Source of the DNA: a virus
Strand: one strand, 5' to 3'
Virus record (IMG/VR): IMGVR_UViG_3300045997_000008
Coordinates: 1-28,269 of that record
Length of the DNA stretch: 28,269 bases
Within the stretch, counting starts at the first letter, position 1. Each line of letters begins with the position of its first letter. Below are positions 16,733-23,599 of this stretch, piece after piece. The notes under the pieces are model-generated. The model was not told the DNA's origin. It saw nothing but the letters and a program-made list of their open reading frames with translations, and searched no databases. The translations under genes and the position numbers were made by a program.

Positions 16733-17533
16733 TCAGGACTGATCTTTGATACTCATTGTATCCCCGTGGAACTCGAGCTCCGCGAAGTCTTGCCCAGTCG
16801 GGTCGGCTTTGCCGGCCCGGTTCTTCACCGTTGACACCCGCAAGGCGTCACCACCAAAGGTACCAGGTACCCGGTGCAATGTCAAGATTAACTCCGGTAC
16901 CCTGCTGATCTGGCCCTTCACACCAGACAGTGGGATGGGTTTGTCGGCATCATTGTAGGGTCCAGTGACGTGATGCAACCCGATCACACATGCCCCGGTG
17001 GAGCGTGCCATGCCGTGGGCGTAGTCGAGGAAACCTTCTAGCCCAGCGAACGGGTCGGTGTCATTGTCCCCACCTGTCCGCACATTAGTGATGTTGTCGA
17101 TCACCACCAGCGCGGGGAAGTCGCCGTACACCTCGTCGTAGGCACGCATCGTGTCTTCGATGTTGTCGAGTGTAGGGCTAGCGGAGTAGTTGAATCGGAT
17201 CGGAATGTCTTTCAACACCTGCTCCGCCGAGGTGATGTTACCGTCCCTGACTGCCCGCGAAGCCTTCTCTAACGTCCACCCTGTCATCACACTGATGCTG
17301 CGGGACAACTGGGTGAAGGCGTCCGAGTCGGCGGAGAAGTATAGGGTTGGGATGCCAGCTTTCAAGGCGTAGGTGAGGACGAACGCGGACTTGCCGGCCC
17401 CTGCCGGGGCTGCAACCAACCCTAGTTGGCCGCGCCGAAAGTGTGTGCCTTTCACCTCTAGGGCGTGGAACACTGGTGGTAGCGGGTCGCCGCCGTTGCC
17501 GCGAATGAACAGGGATTGGAGCATTGTGTACAC
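16733..17533 (-). CDS. DnaB-like replicative helicase / RecA-fold ATPase
   Basis: 266 residues, with GTG 17533 overlapping the upstream TAG (TAGTG) and GAGGT ~9 bases away. Walker A 'APAGAGKS' is at 42-49, Walker B 'ALVVIDN' around 141-147, and 'GLHHVTG' near 185 fits motif III. The length equals one RecA-type C-terminal domain without the DnaB N-terminal domain. It probably unwinds DNA ahead of the phage polymerase and works with the two-part primase. It could instead be a RecA-like recombination ATPase, but the context favours helicase. Confidence 0.88.
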   Translation of the reverse strand: MYTMLQSLFIRGNGGDPLPPVFHALEVKGTHFRRGQLGLVAAPAGAGKSAFVLTYALKAGIPTLYFSADSDAFTQLSRSISVMTGWTLEKASRAVRDGNITSAEQVLKDIPIRFNYSASPTLDNIEDTMRAYDEVYGDFPALVVIDNITNVRTGGDNDTDPFAGLEGFLDYAHGMARSTGACVIGLHHVTGPYNDADKPIPLSGVKGQISRVPELILTLHRVPGTFGGDALRVSTVKNRAGKADPTGQDFAELEFHGDTMSIKDQS

Positions 17534-17715
17534 TAGTCGGCTACCTCTTTCTTGACGGTGACATACCATCCGCCGTCCCATTCGAAGCCGAGGTCACATT
17601 CGGCTTCGTACCCTTTCAGGTTGAACTCCTCGAAGAACCCGTCAGGTGACGAGTGGTTCTCTAGGAACCATATCACCTTCAGCATGTACTCCAAGTCTTC
17701 TTTGTACAGTCTCAC
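17533..17715 (-). CDS. 60-residue protein of unknown function
   Basis: I chose GTG 17715: a GAGGAGGT lies 4 bases upstream and the frame starts just after the Cas4-like gene stop. The earlier in-frame codons lie inside that gene. The product has a helix ('EDLEYMLKVIWFLENH') and an acidic/aromatic sheet part ending 'WYVTVKKEVAD'. No family recognised. Confidence 0.68.
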   Translation of the reverse strand: MRLYKEDLEYMLKVIWFLENHSSPDGFFEEFNLKGYEAECDLGFEWDGGWYVTVKKEVAD

Positions 17716-17725
17716 ATCTACCTCC

Positions 17726-18523
17726 TCAGATAGCGTACTGGCATGCGTGCGATACACTGCATACGCGGCAATTCGACCCCGGATTCGGGGGGAAATCACC
17801 CCTTACGATTGCTTCCTCAAGCATAACAAACTCCTCAGTGACACGCTCTTTCGTCCATTCACTGATCAGGTACGGCCGGGTAGGCTTACCTGTTTTCGCC
17901 ATCCAATAGTCGCCATGTTCAATAGCGATCATACCGAACTGCATCCCAAGAGCCAAACCATACACACCGAGTTGGAAATCATCACCGGGAAGGTTCCCGG
18001 TTTTGATATCCCGAACGATAACTTCCTCATTGTTCAGGTTGATGACAGTATCAATGTATCCTCTAACAAGGATACCATCAAGGTCGATGTCGAAACCTAT
18101 CTCAATACCAGGTGTGCCATCTTGGGAAATCCAGATCACTTCTTCAGGATGGTTAGTGTAGTAAGACATGTATTTGTATACTTGGTCCCTACCAATACCA
18201 TACCTTCTTTCAATATCGGTTTCCGGACCATAAGGTCCGGAACCGAACCATTCACCCATTGGTGCTACTTCAAGAGATTCCTCAATCTCACGTTGATACA
18301 CTGAGTCGAAGACATCAAGGACATCGTCTAGGTCACCGGTTCGTCCGGTTTTCTCCCACATTTCTGCCGCCGCATGCACGGCGGTGCCTTGGGCCAACCA
18401 GGCAGCCGGCCTTGACCAAACCTTCTCCAAACGATCAAGCTGGTAGGAGTAGGCGCACCGCTCGTACTGTTTCTTTTGGGACACTGAGCGGTGGACCCGT
18501 GTGTCTTCTGTGGTGTCTGTCAT
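17726..18523 (-). CDS. Cas4/RecB-like PD-(D/E)XK exonuclease with Fe-S cysteines
   Basis: 265 residues; ATG 18523 overlaps the upstream stop (ATGA). Nuclease motifs: 'QGTAVHAAAE' (H50), 'VRGYIDTVI' (D158), 'VRDIKTG' (D172, K174), 'FQLGVYGLAL' (Q184). C23 and C252, C255, C261 are placed as in Cas4/AddB-type iron-sulfur nucleases. It probably processes DNA ends for recombination or replication. No CRISPR array or cas1/cas2 is present, so it is a phage recombination enzyme as in L5 gp70, not CRISPR adaptation. Confidence 0.92.
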   Translation of the reverse strand: MTDTTEDTRVHRSVSQKKQYERCAYSYQLDRLEKVWSRPAAWLAQGTAVHAAAEMWEKTGRTGDLDDVLDVFDSVYQREIEESLEVAPMGEWFGSGPYGPETDIERRYGIGRDQVYKYMSYYTNHPEEVIWISQDGTPGIEIGFDIDLDGILVRGYIDTVINLNNEEVIVRDIKTGNLPGDDFQLGVYGLALGMQFGMIAIEHGDYWMAKTGKPTRPYLISEWTKERVTEEFVMLEEAIVRGDFPPNPGSNCRVCSVSHACQYAI

Positions 18524-18879
18524 GCTATCCATCCTGGCTCCCCAGCGGGAACCGTATCGGGTGTCACCCGGTAGAAATCTCTCACATCAAGCTCAGGGAT
18601 GAGCATGGTGTCACAAATGCTGCTGTAGTAGCCGTAGCAGAAGGTGCGGAGGAAAGCTGGGGCAACAAATGCCCTGCCTCTTTGCCATGAACCGTCTGCT
18701 TCGATTGGTCCGTCGCAGATGATGCGGGTCGAAGCCCGCAGGTTGTACATCCAGAACTGGCTGGTGCAGTTTGGTACATCTGCGTGTGCTGTGGGTGATA
18801 GCTCCTCGTTGATGATTGCGGGGGCGTTTCCTACGATGATGCCGCCCACTAGGGCGGCGAGGATCACACTTGTCTTCAC
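18520..18879 (-). CDS. secreted cysteine-containing protein
   Basis: 119 residues from GTG 18879 (GAGGAG 5 bases upstream). Residues 1-33 are a signal peptide ending '...TAHA', with the likely mature start at 'DVPNC'. The mature part carries 'NLRASTRIICDGPIEADGSW' and ends near 'DFYRVTPDTVPAGEPGWIA', a pattern seen in many mycobacteriophage exported proteins. Four cysteines may form two disulfides. The function is unknown; it acts outside the cytoplasm. It is preceded by a 143-base leader containing a long inverted repeat (18904-18951). Confidence 0.82.
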   Translation of the reverse strand: MKTSVILAALVGGIIVGNAPAIINEELSPTAHADVPNCTSQFWMYNLRASTRIICDGPIEADGSWQRGRAFVAPAFLRTFCYGYYSSICDTMLIPELDVRDFYRVTPDTVPAGEPGWIA

Positions 18880-19022
18880 ACTTAATCTCCTCAATCTATA
18901 ACCGCAGGTCAGAGGCTTACTTAGCCTGTAATAGGTAACGCTCTGACCTGCATGTTTGTGTTTTGCTATGAAATCCTGGTAGGGTGACATCCCCCCAAGA
19001 TTCTGATGCCTTAGAAACGATC
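18880..19022 (-). promoter_or_regulatory. intergenic leader with long inverted repeat
   Basis: There is no gene here. Perfect 11-bp arms GCAGGTCAGAG (18904-18914) and CTCTGACCTGC (18941-18951) enclose 26 bases. Inside the loop, short sub-arms (TTAC...GTAA) could extend the structure. It lies just before the ribosome site of the secreted protein on the leftward transcript, with no U-run after it on that strand. It may be an attenuator, an RNA processing site or a binding site for a regulator. Confidence 0.45.
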
Positions 19023-19217
19023 CTAGCGGCATTTCTTCTTCGCATGATGCTCCAGCGTAGAGAGCGTCACCGAACCCGAATGCGTGTAATACCACTCCAG
19101 GCAGAACGGGCACTGAGAGGAACCGGGATGGTTCTTCACGGTACACAGTCGGCACTGGACTGACTTGACATGTGTCAACGGCTCCCCGCAAGCACAGTCA
19201 CCGTAGGTCTTCGCCAT
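19023..19217 (-). CDS. 64-residue zinc-finger protein
   Basis: ATG 19217 with GGAGG 6 bases upstream. Cysteine pairs 'CACG', 'CRLC' and 'CPFC' plus a C-terminal 'HHAKKKC' give two potential zinc knuckles. It is probably a nucleic-acid or protein adaptor in the early region. No family recognised. It is separated from its downstream neighbour by the structured leader at 18880. Confidence 0.7.
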   Translation of the reverse strand: MAKTYGDCACGEPLTHVKSVQCRLCTVKNHPGSSQCPFCLEWYYTHSGSVTLSTLEHHAKKKCR

Positions 19218-19279
19218 CAACAACCTCCTATACAGTGATACATGTAAACTTCAGGATACGCAGCACAGTGTGACCAACA

Positions 19280-19399
19280 TCACTCCTCAGCGTCCTCCTC
19301 CGAAGCGATCGCCACCTCCAAGGCACAGAACAAAGCGTTCAGCACCCGCCCGAACTCCTCACCGTCACGGGCATCATCAAACAACTCAGGGAACGTCAT
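19280..19399 (-). CDS. 39-residue acidic ORF
   Basis: I chose ATG 19399 (or 19402) next to GGAGGT. The product starts MTFPELFDDA and is very acidic, ending 'ASEEDAEE', probably one helix. Upstream is the operator-like palindrome at 19420-19441 with an embedded TTGACA. Longer in-frame starts upstream have no ribosome site and run through low-coding sequence. Confidence 0.5.
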   Translation of the reverse strand: MTFPELFDDARDGEEFGRVLNALFCALEVAIASEEDAEE

Positions 19400-19419
19400 C
19401 ATACCTCCAGGTAATTTTC

Positions 19420-19441
19420 GATTTGACTCAATTGTCAAATC
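19420..19441. promoter_or_regulatory. operator-like palindrome with embedded -35
   Basis: Perfect 8-bp arms GATTTGAC / GTCAAATC separated by six bases, making a 22-bp dyad. On the minus strand it contains TTGACA with a weak ATTACC 17 bases downstream, directly before the gene at 19280-19399. It may be a repressor-controlled promoter; the -10 is poor. Confidence 0.4.
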
Positions 19442-19475
19442 TGGTTTCATATTCTGTGCAAGTTCCAGAACTCGC

Positions 19476-19697
19476 CTACCCCTCAATCGCCGCCTTCGCC
19501 ATAGCAGACTTAGCGACCTGCACCTCCAAATGGTTAGCGGGACGAAGCGAAGCGAACGTAGCCCACCCATTAGTGTCCCGCACATATTCGCCGGCCTGCC
19601 GGGGCCGGCGCACAAACCCATTCATGTCAAGCCAACGCTCAGCATCACCCTTACTGACGAACTTGTTCTCACCATTCGCCGTATACACAATATACAT
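19476..19697 (-). CDS. 73-residue protein of unknown function
   Basis: I chose ATG 19697 (GGAGGG 3 bases upstream; ATG 19700 one codon earlier overlaps the previous stop). The product begins MYIVYTANGE and has 'KGDAERWLDMNGFV', a small sheet-helix fold. Codons for 'RRPRQAG' are made by a GC-rich palindrome (19590-19609) of the dispersed family seen elsewhere in this region. Confidence 0.68.
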   Translation of the reverse strand: MYIVYTANGENKFVSKGDAERWLDMNGFVRRPRQAGEYVRDTNGWATFASLRPANHLEVQVAKSAMAKAAIEG

Positions 19698-19855
19698 CAT
19701 CCCTCCAATACTCGACGGCGGTCAAGGATATCTTCCATACCCCACAACTCCTGCTCATAGTCCTCACCACGAGCCCTAGCCCAATAGATACGCTCAACAG
19801 TCTCATCCTCCATCATCTGGAGAATGTCAACATCGTTGATGTCTTCCACAAACAT
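19697..19855 (-). CDS. 52-residue acidic helical ORF
   Basis: ATG 19855 with GGAGG 4 bases upstream; the stop overlaps the next start. The product ('MFVEDINDVDILQMMEDETV...') is acidic and helix-rich, with a 'YEQELWGMEDILDRRR' C-terminal half. No family recognised. Confidence 0.65.
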   Translation of the reverse strand: MFVEDINDVDILQMMEDETVERIYWARARGEDYEQELWGMEDILDRRRVLEG

Positions 19856-19863
19856 GAAACCTC

Positions 19864-19941
19864 CTACTTGAAATGCATCATCACAGCTAAGGCTGTGATA
19901 ACAAACATGAATACCGATATCAACACAGGTGAATCATCCAT
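19864..19941 (-). CDS. 25-residue hydrophobic peptide ORF
   Basis: ATG 19941 with GAGAGGA 6 bases upstream, overlapping the zinc-ribbon ORF 19934-20068. Nearly the whole peptide is a membrane helix ('PVLISVFMFVITALAVMM'). The coding sequence contains a perfect 8-bp hairpin (19880-19899, ATCACAGC/GCTGTGAT). It is very short, so it may be a membrane micropeptide or chance. Confidence 0.4.
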   Translation of the reverse strand: MDDSPVLISVFMFVITALAVMMHFK

Positions 19942-20068
19942 GACTCATCCTCTCACACCACTCATGGCATCGTTGACAAATAGGCACCTCACCCAGGATA
20001 GGGTGAGGTTCCAACATCACAGCTTTGTTCTCACACAAAGCGAACCACTGGCACTTGTCAGTGTCCAC
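19934..20068 (-). CDS. 44-residue zinc-ribbon miniprotein
   Basis: GTG 20068 with GGAGGG 8 bases upstream, overlapping the previous stop by 11 bases. Cysteines at ~6, 12, 34, 37 and 41 ('KCQWFALC', 'ICQRCHEWC') are spaced as a Cys4 ribbon. It is one of several such miniproteins in this phage region. Function unknown. Confidence 0.62.
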   Translation of the reverse strand: MDTDKCQWFALCENKAVMLEPHPILGEVPICQRCHEWCERMSHG

Positions 20069-20294
20069 GAATCCAACCCTCCATGCTCGCCGAATCGGGC
20101 AACACCTCAGTCACCGTAGGTGAGAAGTAGTCGATGACATCCTGCACCGTGTTCTGGTGGTTCCACCACGGGCCGTCGCCGCCCTCAAGCAGCCAATCCA
20201 AGGCGGCGGAAGCCACCAGCCACTCCGCCCGCCCATACGTGTCCGCTAAGGCGACGAACCCATACCTTGTGTCGATAGTAGCAACAAACATCAT
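20058..20294 (-). CDS. 78-residue protein of unknown function
   Basis: The ATG at 20294 overlaps the methyltransferase beta-subunit stop (ATGA). The product starts MMFVATIDTRYGFVALADTY and has Trp-rich central helices ('AEWLVASAALDWLLEGG', 'GPWWNHQ'). No family recognised. Coupling suggests co-expression with the methyltransferase. Confidence 0.68.
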   Translation of the reverse strand: MMFVATIDTRYGFVALADTYGRAEWLVASAALDWLLEGGDGPWWNHQNTVQDVIDYFSPTVTEVLPDSASMEGWIRGH

Positions 20295-21148
20295 TCGATC
20301 CCTTCTAGTAGTTGACGCAACGCCGCAGCAGCCTGCTGCGGCACCACACCATTGCCAATGATCTTCAACGTCGCAGCCCGAGACAACTTCTCCGGATCAC
20401 GCTTCGTTGTCAAATTGGTCAGACTTGTGACCCAACCCTCAGGCCACCCCATCATCCACTCAGCGAACCGAGCCGACAAACGCTTGTTACCCAAACGGGT
20501 CGGTTCAGTTGCGGCCGGGGCCGGCCGGCCCAGGATACGCTCCCAACGGGCGATCGCCTCATGGTACACACCCCAACGCTCCTCACCATCTAACACCACC
20601 ATATCTATCAACTGGCAGTGATGGTTGCCGCGAGTGTCCGGATGGACCCCGCCGCCAGTGGCGTCAGCAGCCCCCGGAGTCGGGAGCAGAAACACAGCAT
20701 CAGGCAAGTTGTTACCACCTTCTCTTGACTTGTTCGACCCATGAGCATCACGGGCTTGAACCGTGGGCAGAAGCCTGCCACCAGAATGGAGCAGGTCATT
20801 CTCCACCAGCACAGCCAGGTCTGTGACCTGGCTGCGACCTGGCTTCTTCCGCAAATGCTCCTCCGGAGTGTTACCAGAGGGTTGGGCGCACGGTGTGGGC
20901 AGCAAGTCCCGAACCACCTGCCCTAGCTGCGGCCTGAAACCTTCACCAGAGCGAGAGTTCTCCGACGCTGGGTCGGACGCCCGTGGGGTCGGTAGGGTAG
21001 GCGAGGATGAAGACTCGCTCCCTGCGGTGCGGGGCACCGATAGCTCCAGCGGCGAAAGTTGTCCACCGTGCATCATACCCGAGGTCGGAAATGTCTCCGA
21101 GAACCCGCGCCATTGCTTTGACCGGAATATCTTGTGAATCTTCGCCAT
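20291..21148 (-). CDS. cytosine-C5 methyltransferase, C-terminal (beta-like) subunit
   Basis: 285 residues from ATG 21148 (GAGG ~9 bases upstream). Residues ~199-273 contain 'IARWERILGRPAP.PTEP'-like text, 'RLSARFAEWMMGWPEGWV' and motif X 'IGNGVVPQQA' (264-273), the C-terminal signature of C5 methyltransferases. The N-terminal half carries four 'LLPTP/LPTP' repeats (about 52, 83, 127, 155), probably a variable target-recognition region. It lacks the catalytic PCQ and SAM motifs, which lie in the overlapping gene 20943-21536. It probably pairs with that subunit to methylate phage DNA against restriction. Confidence 0.8.
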   Translation of the reverse strand: MAKIHKIFRSKQWRGFSETFPTSGMMHGGQLSPLELSVPRTAGSESSSSPTLPTPRASDPASENSRSGEGFRPQLGQVVRDLLPTPCAQPSGNTPEEHLRKKPGRSQVTDLAVLVENDLLHSGGRLLPTVQARDAHGSNKSREGGNNLPDAVFLLPTPGAADATGGGVHPDTRGNHHCQLIDMVVLDGEERWGVYHEAIARWERILGRPAPAATEPTRLGNKRLSARFAEWMMGWPEGWVTSLTNLTTKRDPEKLSRAATLKIIGNGVVPQQAAAALRQLLEGIE

Positions 21149-21536
21149 GAGTGGCTTCCTCTCTGTGAGTGGCCTTAGCACTGAGCAGGCCCCGAACATT
21201 TTCGATAACAACAAACTGCGGGCGTAGAATGTCGATAGCTTCCGCAAAATATGACCACAACCCGGAACGGGTGCCGTCAGTGATGCCGGCCCGCAACCCG
21301 GCCGCAGACACATCCTGGCACGGGAACCCACCAATCAGGATATCGACTGGTGGAACCTTTGTCCAATCAACTGTGGTCACATCGACCAGGTTAGGGACGC
21401 CAGGGAACCTGGCAGCCAACACCTTCGCAGGTGCGGGATCGAACTCTACCTGCCAGATAGTTTTCGCGTCGAACACTTCCTCGACAGCGAGGTCTAGACC
21501 GCCTGCTCCGCTGAACAAACTACCGATTGTACGCAT
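20943..21536 (-). CDS. cytosine-C5 methyltransferase, catalytic (alpha-like) subunit
   Basis: 197 residues; ATG 21536 with GGAGAGG 4 bases upstream. Motif I 'LFSGAGGLDLA' (SAM binding, 7-17), motif IV 'GGFPCQD' (catalytic C73), motif VI 'IENV' (111-114) and motif VIII 'GAPHRRERVFILA' (167-179) are all present. The protein stops right after motif VIII, so the recognition domain and motif X are missing and are supplied by the gene 20291-21148, which overlaps by 206 bases in another frame. M.AquI is a known two-polypeptide precedent. Confidence 0.9.
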   Translation of the reverse strand: MRTIGSLFSGAGGLDLAVEEVFDAKTIWQVEFDPAPAKVLAARFPGVPNLVDVTTVDWTKVPPVDILIGGFPCQDVSAAGLRAGITDGTRSGLWSYFAEAIDILRPQFVVIENVRGLLSAKATHREEATHGEDSQDIPVKAMARVLGDISDLGYDARWTTFAAGAIGAPHRRERVFILAYPTDPTGVRPSVGELSLW

Positions 21537-21675
21537 GATGCCTCTCCAAATATCCGCACGGCCCGTCATGCAACGGGAACGAACACCAGTTCGTAAGAAA
21601 CCTTCCACGATATGGGATGAAGTCATGGTCTTCGACCTCATCCACGATATCTCCCACATCATCAACGATGATCAT
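21520..21675 (-). CDS. 51-residue acidic ORF before the methyltransferase
   Basis: ATG 21675 (or 21678, ATGA overlap) next to GAGGAGG. The N-terminal third is acidic ('IIVDDVGDIVDEVEDHD'); the remainder is aromatic/Cys-containing. It overlaps the methyltransferase start by 17 bases. No family recognised. Confidence 0.6.
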   Translation of the reverse strand: MIIVDDVGDIVDEVEDHDFIPYRGRFLTNWCSFPLHDGPCGYLERHHAYNR

Positions 21676-21842
21676 CATACCTCCTCATGTGACCAGAAGC
21701 CGATACGGTTGCCATTAGAGTCTCGCAGCAAACCTTCTTCTCGGCGGCTGTCTGCGATCTGGTCAAGCACGTCAGCCACCTCCCACCAGAAATGGTCGGC
21801 GAACGCCGCATTGTCGGTGTCAAACTCAATCCGAAACTTCAT
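21675..21842 (-). CDS. 55-residue ORF of unknown function
   Basis: The ATG at 21842 overlaps the previous stop (TGATG), with GAGGTG upstream. The product MKFRIEFDTD... looks like a small alpha/beta protein ('AAFADHFWWEVADVLDQIAD'). It recalls short mycobacteriophage proteins starting with 'FRIEFDTDNAAF', but no function is known. Confidence 0.7.
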   Translation of the reverse strand: MKFRIEFDTDNAAFADHFWWEVADVLDQIADSRREEGLLRDSNGNRIGFWSHEEV

Positions 21843-22213
21843 CACACCTCATCCCAAGCATACACCCGCTTGTGAGCCATATACACCACGTCCGAGCCGA
21901 ACCACGGCTCAAACTCAGTGCCCTTCACAAAAAACTGGTCGAACAGGTAAGGATCATACGTCACTTCGAGGGCTGATGGCGGCATATACACCAAGTCTCC
22001 ATCCATATCCCACTCGCCCACGATCCCGGCATGCACATTCTTCGCCTCCTCAGCGATCACACGCTGCCGGCCACCCTCACCCACCGAGGTGTGGGCGTTC
22101 CGTAGCACAATGTAGTCATTTTTGAAGATGACCTTGCCTTTGTCGCGCCCTTCCAGGGCCTTGCCTGACCATGTCTTACGATGTAAATCGTAGTAGACGA
22201 ATAACTGTACCAT
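21842..22213 (-). CDS. 123-residue protein of unknown function
   Basis: ATG 22213 is chosen (GAGGA 8 bases upstream); in-frame ATGs at 22219 and 22228 are closer to or before that site, the last with an ATGA overlap. The product has 'VYYDLHRKTWSGKALEGRDK', 'VLRNAHTSVGEGGRQRVI' and 'KNVHAGIVGEW', a pattern familiar from actinophage genomes as an unassigned conserved protein. Basic and acidic segments alternate, and it is probably intracellular. Confidence 0.75.
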   Translation of the reverse strand: MVQLFVYYDLHRKTWSGKALEGRDKGKVIFKNDYIVLRNAHTSVGEGGRQRVIAEEAKNVHAGIVGEWDMDGDLVYMPPSALEVTYDPYLFDQFFVKGTEFEPWFGSDVVYMAHKRVYAWDEV

Positions 22214-22224
22214 GTTCATGTTCC

Positions 22225-22371
22225 TCATTCCGCCCAGAATCGGGCAATGTCACCGAACTCGTCATTCAAGGCGTCTGCCAGACGGTCGGCGGTAGCATCT
22301 GACAGTCCTGCGATCAGCAGGCACTCACCAGTTGGATCGTTCACCAACTTGAACCACACATCAGCGTACAT
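22225..22371 (-). CDS. 48-residue ORF of unknown function
   Basis: ATG 22371 with AGAGGA 6 bases upstream, overlapping the previous stop (TGATG). The product 'MYADVWFKLVNDPTGECLLI' then an acidic helix ('LSDATADRLADALNDEFG'). No family recognised. Confidence 0.62.
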   Translation of the reverse strand: MYADVWFKLVNDPTGECLLIAGLSDATADRLADALNDEFGDIARFWAE

Positions 22372-22511
22372 CAGCGATCCTCTCTAGGGATGTCAATCCG
22401 ACATTCATCACACATGATCTTGCCCCACCTGGTGAGGCGGGCCTCATCTTCCTCAACCCTTCCATCACAGTAGAAACAGGTCAAGTACACCAGCAGGCCA
22501 GGTGCTCTCAC
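22371..22511 (-). CDS. 46-residue zinc-ribbon miniprotein
   Basis: The GTG at 22511 overlaps the preceding stop (GTGA). 'CFYC' (12-15) and 'CDEC' (34-37) give a simple Cys4 ribbon. The surrounding residues are charged, which suits a small nucleic-acid or protein adaptor. Function unknown. Confidence 0.64.
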   Translation of the reverse strand: MRAPGLLVYLTCFYCDGRVEEDEARLTRWGKIMCDECRIDIPREDR

Positions 22512-22801
22512 TGCAAACCTCCCTCATCAATAGCGGTGTCATCCACAACCAGATACGACGTTTCACCAACCGACAAATACCAATTGCCGGTGTCCTGGTC
22601 AAGCCACAAACCAACCTGTCCGGGCTGGTCCGAGCAATCCTCCATAACACAGACTGGATAGTCTGTGCCGTCAACCGTCATCGTTGTGAGATTGATCACG
22701 CCGGGGCCGGCGTGGGCGTGCGCCGTACCAAACCCCAACCCCAGCAAACCTCCGAACAGCCACAACGTGGCAGCCAACGCAGCCGCTTGCTTACCGTTCA
22801 C
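22508..22801 (-). CDS. exported small protein
   Basis: 97 residues; the GTG at 22801 overlaps the upstream stop (GTGA). The signal peptide is ~1-31 ('LWLFGGLLGLGFGTAHAHA'), then a mature domain with a Cys pair ('VCVMEDC') and a beta-rich end ('WYLSVGETSYLVVDD'). It is probably secreted or periplasmic. A GC-rich palindrome (22699-22714) encodes the residues at the cleavage region. No family recognised. Confidence 0.72.
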   Translation of the reverse strand: MNGKQAAALAATLWLFGGLLGLGFGTAHAHAGPGVINLTTMTVDGTDYPVCVMEDCSDQPGQVGLWLDQDTGNWYLSVGETSYLVVDDTAIDEGGLQ

Positions 22802-22881
22802 TTCTGCACCTTACCTTTCAACGAATCGACCATAACAATCCGCACCGTGTAACGGTGCCCATTCACATACCGTGTGTTCAT
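22798..22881 (-). CDS. 27-residue basic peptide ORF
   Basis: ATG 22881 with GAGGAG 2-4 bases upstream; the TGA overlaps the next gene's GTG (GTGA). The peptide MNTRYVNGHRY... is basic. It may mainly serve to couple translation, or be a real miniprotein. Confidence 0.45.
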   Translation of the reverse strand: MNTRYVNGHRYTVRIVMVDSLKGKVQK

Positions 22882-22888
22882 GTCTCCT

Positions 22889-23215
22889 CTATCCGCAATG
22901 ATATCCGGTGAACGTCAACTTGCAACCATACCCAGGCGAATCATAGTGCTTACGTTCCTCACGCGGCGGATCATCCCGCCGCTTCTGCTCTTGCCGCTGC
23001 TGATACGGGCCATAGTTGTCATTCGCATCATACTCCGTACACGGTGAAGGCTCACCACGCTCCAAATGATACCGCCGATCAGCGGCAGGAGTATTCGCAG
23101 TCTCCACACCCGCGAGGTGCGCCCAGCATGCCGCTGAAACCTCCGCACGGGCCGGGGCCGGCGCTAACACGCCGGCCCCCACCAACGCAACGGCCACGAT
23201 CGTGACCTTGATCAC
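22889..23215 (-). CDS. exported cysteine-containing protein
   Basis: 108 residues; the GTG at 23215 overlaps the upstream stop (GTGA). The signal peptide is ~1-24 ('VAVALVGAGVLAPAPARA'); the GC-rich palindrome at 23154-23179 encodes part of it. The mature protein has four cysteines, a Gln/Arg-rich linker ('YQQRQEQKRRDDPPREERK') and ends 'GCKLTFTGYHCG', so two disulfides are possible. Function unknown, likely outside the cytoplasm. Confidence 0.72.
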   Translation of the reverse strand: MIKVTIVAVALVGAGVLAPAPARAEVSAACWAHLAGVETANTPAADRRYHLERGEPSPCTEYDANDNYGPYQQRQEQKRRDDPPREERKHYDSPGYGCKLTFTGYHCG

Positions 23216-23376
23216 TGCTCATCCTTCCAACCACGCTGCTTCGCAGCCCGACGATTCGACCTAGTCGAAACCTTCTTCAACTGGTCCTTGTGGACACCCG
23301 CATTCTTAGGGCGGCGTTCCTCCCGAATCCTGCGCCGCTCAGCGGCGGAAGACTCAATCCGCAATGTGATCTTCAC
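23212..23376 (-). CDS. 54-residue strongly basic protein
   Basis: GTG 23376 with GGAGG 7 bases upstream, overlapping the preceding stop (GTGA). About a third of the residues are Lys or Arg ('ERRRIREERRPKN', 'STRSNRRAAKQRG'), so it is probably nucleic-acid binding. No family recognised. Confidence 0.65.
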   Translation of the reverse strand: MKITLRIESSAAERRRIREERRPKNAGVHKDQLKKVSTRSNRRAAKQRGWKDEQ

Positions 23377-23582
23377 AACAATTCCTCCAACCAATTCGCA
23401 GCCAACGCATAGGCGTCAGCATTACCATGCCCCAAACCTTGACCATAGTCAGACTTCCACCGACGCTCATCAGCCTCACTAGCCAGCAACCGAAGGTTGT
23501 CAACCAGCTTGTGAAGCTTGTCACTCTTACGCTGCTGCTGTGCAGCATACTCCATCAGATCAGCGAACTTAATCTCAGCCAT
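23373..23582 (-). CDS. 69-residue helical protein
   Basis: ATG 23582 with AAAGG 9 bases upstream; the longer in-frame ATG at 23630 lies in the preceding gene. It is mostly alpha-helical with a heptad-like stretch ('LMEYAAQQQRKSDKLHKLVD'), so a coiled coil is possible. No family recognised. Confidence 0.65.
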   Translation of the reverse strand: MAEIKFADLMEYAAQQQRKSDKLHKLVDNLRLLASEADERRWKSDYGQGLGHGNADAYALAANWLEELL

Positions 23583-23599
23583 GACTTGATACCTTTCTG

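Noticed and set aside
17726-18523. CRISPR adaptation module
   Set aside because: The Cas4-like nuclease stands alone in a replication operon, no cas1/cas2 or regularly spaced repeats were found, and such nucleases are common recombination enzymes in phages.
18880-19191. Extended 223-residue version of the secreted protein
   Set aside because: The extension crosses the inverted repeat and the neighbouring zinc-finger gene; the GTG at 18879 has a ribosome site and directly begins a signal peptide.
20943-21665. Longer version of the methyltransferase catalytic subunit starting at 21665
   Set aside because: The extra 43 residues precede the GGAGAGG ribosome site and are read in another frame by a better supported small gene.
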